DNA of 64,000 bases. It comes from RPQJ01 sp963698735 (GTDB lineage Bacteria; Pseudomonadota; Gammaproteobacteria; Steroidobacterales; Steroidobacteraceae). A program made the position numbers and the translations under genes. Positions 45,299-53,402 of this stretch are shown here, piece by piece. Positions within the stretch are counted from its first letter, which is position 1. Every line of letters begins with the position of its first letter. The notes beneath the pieces are model-generated. The model saw only the letters and a list, made by a program, of their open reading frames with translations. It searched no databases and had not been told where the DNA came from. Location: positions 1 to 64,000 of the forward strand of contig CAVOSA010000029.1 of assembly GCA_963698735.1 (NCBI GenBank), in the 5' to 3' direction.

Positions 45299-46045
45299 TT
45301 AAATCATGTACATGCCGCCGTTTACATGGAGGGTCTCGCCGGTGATGTAGGCCGCTTGCGGAGCTGCCAGGAAGGCCACGGCGGCCGCAATGTCCTCCGG
45401 TGAGCCCAGGCGGCCGAGCGGAACCTGCGCCAGCAGAGCCGTCTTCTGGGCCTCGCCAAGGGCGTCCGTCATGTCCGTGACGATGAATCCAGGCGCGACC
45501 ACGTTGACCGTGATGTTGCGCGAGCCGACCTCGCGCGCGAGGCTCTTGCTGAAGCCGATCATGCCGGCCTTCGCGGCGGCGTAGTTGGACTGGCCTGCAT
45601 TGCCCATGACGGCGATGACTGAAGCGATGTTGATGATGCGTCCCTTGCGGGCCTTCATCATGCCGCGCATCACCGCCTTGCAGGTCCGGTACACCGCGCT
45701 CAGGTCCGTGTCGAGCACGGTCTGCCAGTCGTCGGCGCTCATGCGCATCAGCAGGCCATCACGCGTGACGCCCGCATTGTTGACGAGGATCGACGGCGTG
45801 CCTTCCGCCGCGTCGACGGCCTTGAAGCAGGATTCCACGGCAGCGCCGTCCGCAACGTCCAATACCACGCCCCGCCCGGTGATCCCGGCAGCCTTCAGGC
45901 TGGCGTCGATCGCCTGCGCGCCGGCTTCGGTCGTCGCGGTGCCGACGACGCGCGCGCCTCGCAGCCCCAGTTCGAGGGCAATGGCACGGCCGATCCCGCG
46001 CGTGGCTCCGGTGACGAAGGCCAGTTCACCGCTGAGGCTGCTCAT
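45299..46045 (-). CDS. fabG: 3-oxoacyl-ACP reductase
   Basis: This 248-residue short-chain dehydrogenase has the N-terminal T-G-A-T-R-G-I-G nucleotide motif, the catalytic Y-A-A-A-K pair and N-N-A-G-V-T-R-D. It reduces 3-oxoacyl-ACP with NADPH. Its start overlaps the fabD stop by four bases. Confidence 0.96.
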   Translation of the reverse strand: MSSLSGELAFVTGATRGIGRAIALELGLRGARVVGTATTEAGAQAIDASLKAAGITGRGVVLDVADGAAVESCFKAVDAAEGTPSILVNNAGVTRDGLLMRMSADDWQTVLDTDLSAVYRTCKAVMRGMMKARKGRIINIASVIAVMGNAGQSNYAAAKAGMIGFSKSLAREVGSRNITVNVVAPGFIVTDMTDALGEAQKTALLAQVPLGRLGSPEDIAAAVAFLAAPQAAYITGETLHVNGGMYMI

Positions 46046-46989
46046 GAGTTGTCTCCACAGGCGGCCAGCGCGGCCGCGATCGAGGCAGTGTCTTCAAGCG
46101 CCAGCATCCTGAGTTCCGGTTTGCGCTCGATGCGGCGGTTGAGCGAGGTCAGCACCTTGCCGGGTCCGCATTCGACGAAAGTCGTCACGCCGCCCGCGAT
46201 CATGGCGCGCACAGTGTCCGCCCAGCGCACCGGCTTGAAGAGCTGCTCCTTGAGCGACTGGCGGATGCCCTCCGGGCTCGCGTGCTTGCGGACCTCGACG
46301 GTGTAGACGTCCGGTACATTCGGCATGCGGACGTCCACCGTCGCGAGCTTCTGCGCGAGGCGCTCCGCGGCACCGAGCATCAGGCTGCTGTGCGAAGGCA
46401 CGCTCACCGGCAGCAACACCGCGCGCCTGGCGCCCTTCGCCTTGGCCGCATCGATGGCGCGCGCCACCGCAGCAGCGTTGCCAGCAATCACCGTCTGGCC
46501 AGGTGCATTGAAATTGACCGGCTCGACGACTTCGCCCTGGGCCGCCTCGCGGCAGGCCGCATCGAGGTCCGCGTCTTCGAGGCCGAGGATGGCCGCCATC
46601 GCGCCCTGCCCCAGCGGCACGGCCTGCTGCATGACCTGGCCGCGGTAACGCACGACGTCGATGGCCGTACGGAAGTCCATGGCGTCCGAGCAGACCAGCG
46701 CGGTGTATTCCCCGAGGCTGTGCCCTGCCATCGCCAGGGGGCGCGGGCCACCCTGCTTCACCCAGACGCGCCACGTCGCCACGCCCGCCGCGAGCATCGC
46801 GGGCTGCGTGCGTTCCGTGGCGCCGAGGTCGGCCTCTGGTCCGTCCTGGCACAGGGCCCAGAGATCGTACCCAAGCACCTCGCTCGCTTCGGCGAACGTG
46901 TCGCGAACCACGGGTTCGGCCGCGCCCAACTCGGCCAGCATGCCGACCGACTGGGAACCTTGTCCCGGAAAGACGAAAGCCAGTGACAT
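46042..46989 (-). CDS. fabD: Malonyl-CoA:ACP transacylase
   Basis: This protein of about 315 residues has F-P-G-Q-G-S-Q at residues 7-13 and the catalytic Ser91 in G-H-S-L-G-E-Y. It loads malonyl groups onto ACP. The ATG at 46989 matches the family start; the frame to 47028 adds 13 residues without support. AGGGGAT lies about nine bases upstream. Confidence 0.95.
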   Translation of the reverse strand: MSLAFVFPGQGSQSVGMLAELGAAEPVVRDTFAEASEVLGYDLWALCQDGPEADLGATERTQPAMLAAGVATWRVWVKQGGPRPLAMAGHSLGEYTALVCSDAMDFRTAIDVVRYRGQVMQQAVPLGQGAMAAILGLEDADLDAACREAAQGEVVEPVNFNAPGQTVIAGNAAAVARAIDAAKAKGARRAVLLPVSVPSHSSLMLGAAERLAQKLATVDVRMPNVPDVYTVEVRKHASPEGIRQSLKEQLFKPVRWADTVRAMIAGGVTTFVECGPGKVLTSLNRRIERKPELRMLALEDTASIAAALAACGDNS

Positions 46990-47032
46990 CGTTGGTGGAT
47001 CCCCTGCGACCGCCAGCCGGCCGGACACGTGA

Positions 47033-47641
47033 TTATAACGATGGGGTCGCGGTGTGCCGCCGCCTTAACAGCCAGATTGCGGCCACGGCGCCCCCCAACG
47101 CCCCGTAGGTGTGGGCGGCATGGATCACCGGGACCGTCAGCGTCGCGGCGGTGAACGGCAGCGCGCCCGCGAAATGTTCCCAGCCGAGCTTGAGCGCGAA
47201 CAGTCCCGCCACCAGCACAGTCAGCCCATCGCGTGAACGCAGCAGCCACGCGCAAAGGCCTGCTGCCATCAGGCCGTGCAGCACACCGGAGAACCCGACG
47301 TACCACTCGAGCTGCGGCTCGAATACGAGGAACCCGAGATCGACTGCGATGGTCGAAGCAGTCAGGATAGCGATCCACTCGCCGACCCCGAATTCGCGCG
47401 CGAAGAGCCAGGCGACGAGCGCGAGGCCGGCGAGGTTCCAGGCAAGATGCACAGTGTCGACGTGGATCAGGTGTGCGGTCGCAAGCCGCCAGGCTTGGCC
47501 GGCGCAGACCGCCGCGCGTTCGTAGCGCAGCACCGTCCACGCCGGCGCACCGAGCACCTGGAACGCGACGAGCGCCAGCGCCAGCACGATCGGAGCGCGC
47601 CATGCACGGGCGTGTACTTGCGATAAGCGTCCCAGGTTCAT
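47033..47641 (-). CDS. rrtA: Rhombosortase-type rhomboid protease
   Basis: This 202-residue membrane protease of the rhomboid family has six hydrophobic helices. The catalytic serine is in G-F-S-G-V-L-H-G, and the histidine is in the A-A-H-T-Y-G-A-L-G-G helix. The short length fits rhombosortase, which processes proteins with a GlyGly-CTERM tail for surface release. It is followed by fabD on one side and a type II secretion cluster on the other, a typical neighbour. No GlyGly-CTERM substrate was seen in the window. Confidence 0.8.
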   Translation of the reverse strand: MNLGRLSQVHARAWRAPIVLALALVAFQVLGAPAWTVLRYERAAVCAGQAWRLATAHLIHVDTVHLAWNLAGLALVAWLFAREFGVGEWIAILTASTIAVDLGFLVFEPQLEWYVGFSGVLHGLMAAGLCAWLLRSRDGLTVLVAGLFALKLGWEHFAGALPFTAATLTVPVIHAAHTYGALGGAVAAIWLLRRRHTATPSL

Positions 47642-47711
47642 GCGCGCGCCGGTACCTGCAGCAGGGGTTTGCTATGATCACGCAAATTTACCGTCACTCA
47701 CGGCTGCCCAC

Positions 47712-48149
47712 ATGACATTTAATGGTTCGCGCCGCCACCGCGGCTTCACCCTGATCGAGATCATGGTCGTCGTCGTGATCCTCGGCATCCTCGCCGCACT
47801 GGTTGCACCGAACGTGATCCGCCGCATCGACGACGCGCGCGTGACCAAGGCCAAGCAGGACATCCGGGCGTATGAGACCGCGCTCAACCTGTACCGCATG
47901 GACAACTTCCGTTTCCCGAGCACAGAACAGGGCCTGCAGTCGCTCGTGACGCGCCCGGCCGACCCGAACATCAGGAACTGGAAGGAAGGCGGTTACATCG
48001 ACGGGCTCAAGAAGGACCCGTGGGGCAACGACTACGCCTACATCTCGCCGGGCACACGCGGCGACTACGACCTCTACACGCTCGGCGCCGACGGCCAGCC
48101 TGGCGGCGAAGGCAACGATGCCGACATCGGCAACTGGACCATCGAATAG
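47712..48149 (+). CDS. gspG: Type II secretion major pseudopilin GspG
   Basis: This 145-residue pseudopilin has a prepilin peptidase site R-G|F-T-L-I-E, with Glu at +5, followed by a hydrophobic helix. The C-terminal globular domain contains D-P-W-G-N-D-Y and the calcium-loop-like ending seen in GspG. It forms the pseudopilus shaft. I use ATG 47712; the frame upstream belongs to the divergent rhombosortase region. Confidence 0.95.
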   Translation: MTFNGSRRHRGFTLIEIMVVVVILGILAALVAPNVIRRIDDARVTKAKQDIRAYETALNLYRMDNFRFPSTEQGLQSLVTRPADPNIRNWKEGGYIDGLKKDPWGNDYAYISPGTRGDYDLYTLGADGQPGGEGNDADIGNWTIE

Positions 48150-48153
48150 CCCG

Positions 48154-48702
48154 ATGCCGCGGCTGGGCGCCGCGCGCCGCGCCTCGGGGTTCACGCTGCT
48201 CGAGGTGCTCGTCGTCGTCGTGATCATCGGCATCATCACGTCGATGGCAGTGATCTCCGTCAACGTCCTTGGCGGCGACCACGAGATGCAGCAGCAGGCC
48301 GAGCGCCTGCAGGCCATCCTGATCCAGTCGCGCGAGGACGCCATGCTGCAGAGCCGTGACATCGGCCTGCGCCTCGACGAGACGGGGTACGAGTTCCTCG
48401 AGTACGACGGTCGCGTCGAACTCTGGAACGCCGTGCAGGACGACCCGCTGTTGCGCACCCGGGCACTGCCCGAAGGCCTGCGATTGTCGCTGCGCCTCGA
48501 GGACCGCAACGTCCAGCTCAAACCGCGCCAGCCGGCCACGGAACGTGATCCCATCCTGCCGCAGGTCGTGCTGCAGGCCTCAGGCGACCTGGTACCGTTC
48601 GACGTGCAGTTCACCCGCGATGGCACCAGGGAAACGCGCCGGGTCAGCGGTACGCTCGAAGGCAGGATCGAACTGCACGACGACACACGCGAGCAACGCT
48701 GA
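48154..48702 (+). CDS. gspH: Type II secretion minor pseudopilin GspH
   Basis: This 182-residue minor pseudopilin has the cleavage site S-G|F-T-L-L-E with a basic leader of about 12 residues. A GspH-type beta-rich domain follows. It belongs to the tip complex with GspI, J and K. It starts 4 bases after gspG ends; the reading from 48118 would overlap gspG and is rejected. Confidence 0.9.
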   Translation: MPRLGAARRASGFTLLEVLVVVVIIGIITSMAVISVNVLGGDHEMQQQAERLQAILIQSREDAMLQSRDIGLRLDETGYEFLEYDGRVELWNAVQDDPLLRTRALPEGLRLSLRLEDRNVQLKPRQPATERDPILPQVVLQASGDLVPFDVQFTRDGTRETRRVSGTLEGRIELHDDTREQR

Positions 48703-49266
48703 ATGCGCCTGTCGCCATGCCCTGCCCGTCGTGCGCCCCAGCGTGGCTTCACGCTGATCGAAGTGCTGGCCGCGCTCGTCATCGTCGCGCTCGGCATGAT
48801 CGCCGCCATCCAGGCGGTGACGCAGTCCGCACGCAATGGAACCTACCTGCGCGAGAAGACGCTGGCGCACTGGATCGGCATGAACGTGCTGACCGAGCGA
48901 CGCCTGCAGGGGTCGCCGCCCGACGTCGCGGAATCCACGGGACGGGTCGAGTACGCGGGCCAGCAATGGCAATGGACGATGCGGGTCACGCAGACGCAGG
49001 TCCAGAGCCTGCGTCGCATGGACATCGCCGTGCGGCGCGTGGACGCGCCCGAAGGCACCGCGCTCGCCAACGTCTCGGGTTTCTACGGCACCGCGATCGG
49101 TGGCGCAGGTGCCGGCGGCATCCCCTGGTCAGGAAGCGGCGCGCCTGGCGCCGGCGACGGGACAGGGCAAGGCAGCGGCCAGCCGGCTGACGATGCGCCC
49201 GAGACGCGCGCGGAGCGGCAACGACAGCGGAATTCCGTGCAGCCGCCTGGCGCGGAGCCGGAATGA
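48703..49266 (+). CDS. gspI: Type II secretion minor pseudopilin GspI with a long Gly/Pro-rich tail
   Basis: This 187-residue protein has the cleavage site R-G|F-T-L-I-E and the GspI core in about the first 125 residues. The last ~60 residues are rich in Gly, Pro, Ala and Gln, and exceed the usual family length. It starts directly after the gspH stop. Its stop overlaps the gspJ ATG by four bases. Confidence 0.9.
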   Translation: MRLSPCPARRAPQRGFTLIEVLAALVIVALGMIAAIQAVTQSARNGTYLREKTLAHWIGMNVLTERRLQGSPPDVAESTGRVEYAGQQWQWTMRVTQTQVQSLRRMDIAVRRVDAPEGTALANVSGFYGTAIGGAGAGGIPWSGSGAPGAGDGTGQGSGQPADDAPETRAERQRQRNSVQPPGAEPE

Positions 49267-49910
49267 GCGCGCCGGGAATGCGCCGGGCCCGGCATCGTGC
49301 ATCCGTGCCTGCGCGGGGCTTCACGTTGCTCGAAGTGCTGGTCGCCATCGCGATCTTCGCCTTCGTCGGCGTCATGGCGCTGTCGGGGTATACGCAGCTG
49401 CAGAAGCAGACCGAGTACCAGCAGCAGCGACTCGAGCGCGTGCGCGAAGTGCAACGCGCGGTGCAGACGCTGTCGCAGGACCTCACCCAGATCGAACCCC
49501 GCTCCATCCGCGAGCCGATCGGCGACCAGCACATTCCCGCCGTGCTGGCCGGGGAGTCGGTCGAATACAAGATCGAGTTCACTCGCGCCGGCTGGACCAA
49601 TACGGCGGGCCTGGCGCGGCCGAACCTGCAGCGCGTGGCGTACCGGCTGGACCAGGACGGGCTCTGGCGCGATCACTGGCGCGTGCTCGATCGCACGCAG
49701 ACATCGGAGCCAGTGCGAGTGCGCCTGCTCTCCGGCGTCCGCGCCGTGACGTTCCGTTTCCTGTCACCTTCGCGCGAGTGGATCGACCGCTGGCCCCAAC
49801 CCGGCGGCAATCCAGCGGAACAGGAACGTGCGCGGCCGGCCGCGGTGGAGGTCACACTGGAACTCGAGGACTGGGGCCAGATCAAGCGCGTCGTCGAGGT
49901 CGCGGGCTGA
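49263..49910 (+). CDS. gspJ: Type II secretion minor pseudopilin GspJ
   Basis: This 215-residue minor pseudopilin has the site R-G|F-T-L-L-E with an 18-residue basic leader. Its globular domain with L-Q-R-V-A-Y-R-L and V-R-L-L-S-G-V-R matches GspJ. It helps form the pseudopilus tip with GspI and GspK. Overlap with gspI is four bases and with gspK one base. Confidence 0.92.
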   Translation: MSAPGMRRARHRASVPARGFTLLEVLVAIAIFAFVGVMALSGYTQLQKQTEYQQQRLERVREVQRAVQTLSQDLTQIEPRSIREPIGDQHIPAVLAGESVEYKIEFTRAGWTNTAGLARPNLQRVAYRLDQDGLWRDHWRVLDRTQTSEPVRVRLLSGVRAVTFRFLSPSREWIDRWPQPGGNPAEQERARPAAVEVTLELEDWGQIKRVVEVAG

Positions 49911-50872
49911 TGCGCGTGCGGCGCCATCTTTCGCCGCCGTCGCGCCAGCGTGGTGTCGCGCTGATCATGGCGGTGCTCATCGTCGCGCTCGCGACGATCC
50001 TCGCGGTCAACGTCACGTTTCGCGGCATGGTGGACCAGCGGCGCAGTGCGAATCTCTTCGCGCTCGACCAGGGCTACGAGGTGGCACTCGGTGCGGAAGC
50101 CTGGGCCGCCGACATCCTGCGGCAGGACGCCCAGGAATCGCAGACCGACCACCTCGGTGAAATCTGGGCGAAGTCGCTCCCGGCGCTGCCGATCGACGAA
50201 GGCGTCGGCACGGTCCAGGGCCGCCTCGAGGACCTGCAGGGACGGTTCAACCTCAACAACCTGGTCTTTGCGGACGGCACAGCCAACGACAAGGCCATCA
50301 AGCAGCTCGAGCGCATGCTGTCGATGCTCGACATCGAGCCAGCCTGGGCCACGGCGATCGCCGACTGGATCGATGCCGACACACAGCCCGGCTTTCCCGA
50401 CGGCGCGGAAGACAGCGTGTACACGGGCATGGACCCGCCACACCTCGCCGCCAACATGCCGATCACGCGGGCGAGCGAACTCATGGTGCTGCCGGAATTC
50501 GGAGTCGAGAGGTTCCGCCGCCTGCAACCCTACGTCACCGCCCTGCCGGTCGGCACCAAGCTGAATGTCTGCACCGCGCCGGGCATCGTGCTCGACTCGC
50601 TGTCGGAGTCACAGCGCCAGTTCAGCCTGAACCCGGAGGACCTTGCCGGCCGCCGCAAGGATGCCTGTTTCCCGACGCTCGAGGACCTGCGCGGCACGCT
50701 CGACCAGGCCGAGTACGACCAGATCAAGGACACACTTTCGGAATCAAGCACTTACTTCCGCTCGACCGTATGGGTCACTATTGGCACTACCCAGTTCACC
50801 CTGTACAGTCTGCTCGCGCGCGGAGGGGGCGGATCGGTGCGATCCGTCCTGCGCAGTTTCGGAGCCGAATGA
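49910..50872 (+). CDS. gspK: Type II secretion tip pseudopilin GspK
   Basis: This 320-residue protein has a leader ending R-Q-R-G|V-A-L-I-M, without Glu at +5 as is normal for GspK. F-N-L-N-N-L and D-W-I-D-A-D-T mark the GspK domain, and the protein is larger than the other pseudopilins. It caps the pseudopilus. ATG 49910 shares one base with the gspJ stop. Confidence 0.92.
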   Translation: MRVRRHLSPPSRQRGVALIMAVLIVALATILAVNVTFRGMVDQRRSANLFALDQGYEVALGAEAWAADILRQDAQESQTDHLGEIWAKSLPALPIDEGVGTVQGRLEDLQGRFNLNNLVFADGTANDKAIKQLERMLSMLDIEPAWATAIADWIDADTQPGFPDGAEDSVYTGMDPPHLAANMPITRASELMVLPEFGVERFRRLQPYVTALPVGTKLNVCTAPGIVLDSLSESQRQFSLNPEDLAGRRKDACFPTLEDLRGTLDQAEYDQIKDTLSESSTYFRSTVWVTIGTTQFTLYSLLARGGGGSVRSVLRSFGAE

Positions 50873-50876
50873 CCGT

Positions 50877-52106
50877 ATGACTGAAACCCTGGTGATCCGT
50901 CTCCGGGCGTCCGATGACGCGCCTGCGTCCTGGCTTATCGTGGACGGCAATGGCGCTCGCTCGGGCCCCGTGCAGAGCGGCCCGATCGCCGATGCGCTCG
51001 GACTGGCGCAGGGGCGGCGAACGTACATCGTGCTGCCGGCCGCCGACGTCACCCTCGCCCGGCCTGACCTGCCTCCTGTGCGTGGCGCCGCGCGCATCGC
51101 GCAGGCCGTGCCGTTCGCGCTCGAAGAACAAGTCGCCTCGGACCTCGAGAACCTGCACTTTGCGGTCGGTCCACGCGATCCGGATTCGAGCGCTACTCCC
51201 GTGGCGATCGTGGCGCGGGCAACGCTCGAGCGCTGGCAGGCGGCGTGGGACGCAGCAGGCATCCGTCCCGATGCCGCCTACGCTGAATCGTCGCTGATTC
51301 CCTCGGCGCCGAACGCACTGGTCCTCGTGCTCGACGAAGGCATGCTGCACGTCAGCCGGCCGGAGCATGCCGCCTACGCCCTCGACGCCGAGCCGTTGCC
51401 GCTGGGACTCGATCTGGCGCTCGGCGAACGGACCGAGGCCGGCGAACACGTTACCTTCTACGTGACCCCGGCCGAGTACGAAGCCAACAAGGATGCGATC
51501 GAAGGCCTGCGTTCACGCACGGCCACGCTGCAGGTAAAACTGCTGCCGGACGGCACCCTGCCGCTGCTGGCCGCGCAGGTACCGGCCGCGAAGCCGATCA
51601 ACCTGCTGCAGGGAACGTACGCTGCCCCTTCGTCGTTCGGCTCGCAGCTGAAGCAGTGGCGCCTGCCCGCCGTGCTCGCAGCCGCCACGCTGCTCACTTT
51701 CGTGGGCGTGCAGGGCTTCAAACTCTGGCAGCTGCACAAGGCCGAGAAGCAGCTCGACGCGCAGATCACCGAGACGTTCCAGCAGATCCTGCCGGGCCAG
51801 CCCGTCGTCGATCCCCGCGCGCAGATCCAGGGCGTCATCGCCCGCGCCGGTGGCGGCAACGACTCGCTGCTGCCCGCGATGTCGCTGCTGGCCCAGGCCA
51901 TCGCGAAGGATCCGGCGACCCGGGTCGAAGGCATGAGCTATCGCGCGGGCGTGCTCGAACTGCGCGTGCTGGCGCCGAACGTCGAGGCGCTCGACAGCAT
52001 CAAGCAGACGATGAGTCGCGACGGCGCGACCGTCGAACTGCAATCGGCGAATCCGCGCGACCAGAAGGTCGAAGGTCGGCTGCAAGTCCGCCTGGGGGCC
52101 GCATGA
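50877..52106 (+). CDS. gspL: Type II secretion inner-membrane platform protein GspL
   Basis: This 409-residue protein has a cytoplasmic actin-like domain of ~240 residues, then one membrane helix near residues 261-281 and a periplasmic ferredoxin-like domain. It connects the GspE ATPase to GspM. The ATG at 50877 follows gspK by 4 bases; a longer frame to 50643 is inside gspK and is rejected. Confidence 0.9.
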   Translation: MTETLVIRLRASDDAPASWLIVDGNGARSGPVQSGPIADALGLAQGRRTYIVLPAADVTLARPDLPPVRGAARIAQAVPFALEEQVASDLENLHFAVGPRDPDSSATPVAIVARATLERWQAAWDAAGIRPDAAYAESSLIPSAPNALVLVLDEGMLHVSRPEHAAYALDAEPLPLGLDLALGERTEAGEHVTFYVTPAEYEANKDAIEGLRSRTATLQVKLLPDGTLPLLAAQVPAAKPINLLQGTYAAPSSFGSQLKQWRLPAVLAAATLLTFVGVQGFKLWQLHKAEKQLDAQITETFQQILPGQPVVDPRAQIQGVIARAGGGNDSLLPAMSLLAQAIAKDPATRVEGMSYRAGVLELRVLAPNVEALDSIKQTMSRDGATVELQSANPRDQKVEGRLQVRLGAA

Positions 52107-52591
52107 ACGTCCGCGACTGGCTGGACAGCCGCAGTCCGCGCGAGCGCAACCTCGTGTACGCAGCCGGCGCGCTGGTTTCCGTCGCGCTCCTGTACCTCGT
52201 GCTGGTGCTGCCGGTGCAGACGTCAGGCAGCAGGATGGCGTCGCGAGTCGGGCAGAAGACGGCAGATCTCGCCTGGATGCGCGCCCAGGCGCCACAGGCC
52301 ATGGCCGCCGCCGGTGTCACCAGGTCCAGTGGCGGCGAATCCCTGGTCGTGCTCATCGACCGCACCGCGCGCGAGGCAGGTCTCGGCACGTCCCTGCGCG
52401 ACCAGAGCCCGGACGGCAACTCAGGCCTGCGCCTGCGGATCGAAGGCGCGTCGTTCGACACGCTCGTGACCTGGCTCGCGAGCCTGCAGCAGCAGCACGG
52501 CGTGAGCATCGAATCGGCGAACATCGACGCGGCCGCGCCCGGGCTGGTCAACGCGACGCTGAGCCTGAAGCAGGCCGGCGCTGCGGGCTGA
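52103..52591 (+). CDS. gspM: Type II secretion protein GspM
   Basis: This 162-residue protein has a short cytoplasmic start with S-P-R-E-R-N, one membrane helix near 19-38 and a small periplasmic domain. It binds GspL in the inner-membrane platform. ATG 52103 overlaps the gspL stop by four bases. Confidence 0.88.
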   Translation: MNVRDWLDSRSPRERNLVYAAGALVSVALLYLVLVLPVQTSGSRMASRVGQKTADLAWMRAQAPQAMAAAGVTRSSGGESLVVLIDRTAREAGLGTSLRDQSPDGNSGLRLRIEGASFDTLVTWLASLQQQHGVSIESANIDAAAPGLVNATLSLKQAGAAG

Positions 52592-52622
52592 TCCTGCCCC
52601 CCAAGGCATCCGTACACCTATC

Positions 52623-53402
52623 GTGAAACGCACCGGCTGGCTCATCGCGCTAGGCGTCCTCGCCCTGCTCGGCTTTGCGTTCGCCACGCTCCCCGCCGGC
52701 GTCGCTGCGGGGCCGTTGCGCAAGGCCGGCATCGAAGCCGGCGGGTTCGGCGGTTCCATCTGGTCGGGCCGCGCCACCGCACTGGCGTGGCGGGGCGCGG
52801 CGCTGGGCGACGTCGACTGGAAGCTCGCTCCTGCAAGACTCTTGACGGGGCGCGTGGCCGGGCATGCCAGGCTCACTCGCAGCGACGGCACGCTCGAGAC
52901 CGACTTCGACGTTTCGTTGTCGGGCCAGGACGTGCGCCTGAGCGAGACCCGGCTCGCGCTGCCGATCGCTGCGCTCGATGCCTTGCCGCTCGGGATGCCA
53001 AAGGGCTGGAAAGGCAGACTCGCCGGACAGTTTGACAAGATTCACGTGGCGCAGGGCTGGCCCGCGGCGCTGCAAGGCACGCTCGACTTGGACGGCCTCG
53101 TCGCACCGCCGCCGCGCAATGCACCGGTCGGCAGCTTTCGCGCAGTGTTTCCGGCAGGCCAGCCGAAGCCGTCGCTCTCGGTACCGCTCGATCCGACGAA
53201 CGTCACCGCGCAGGTCGCCGACAAAGACGGGCCGTTTGCGGTGGACGGGCAGCTCACGCTGAATCGCGCGCGCAATTTCGCTTTCGAAGGAACGCTTGCG
53301 CCGCGCGGGCCCGTGCCGCCTGCAATGGAGCGCTCGCTGCAGTTGCTCGGTCCCGCCGATGCGTCGGGACGGCGACCCTTCAGCGTCGGTGGCTCGCTCT
53401 AG
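52623..53402 (+). CDS. gspN: Type II secretion protein GspN
   Basis: This 259-residue protein has a hydrophobic N-terminal segment and a beta-rich periplasmic part with G-S-I-W-S-G-R-A near residue 44, typical of GspN. It is an optional member of the secretion machinery. GTG start 31 bases after gspM; the 3' end overlaps the convergent helicase gene by four bases. Confidence 0.8.
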   Translation: MKRTGWLIALGVLALLGFAFATLPAGVAAGPLRKAGIEAGGFGGSIWSGRATALAWRGAALGDVDWKLAPARLLTGRVAGHARLTRSDGTLETDFDVSLSGQDVRLSETRLALPIAALDALPLGMPKGWKGRLAGQFDKIHVAQGWPAALQGTLDLDGLVAPPPRNAPVGSFRAVFPAGQPKPSLSVPLDPTNVTAQVADKDGPFAVDGQLTLNRARNFAFEGTLAPRGPVPPAMERSLQLLGPADASGRRPFSVGGSL

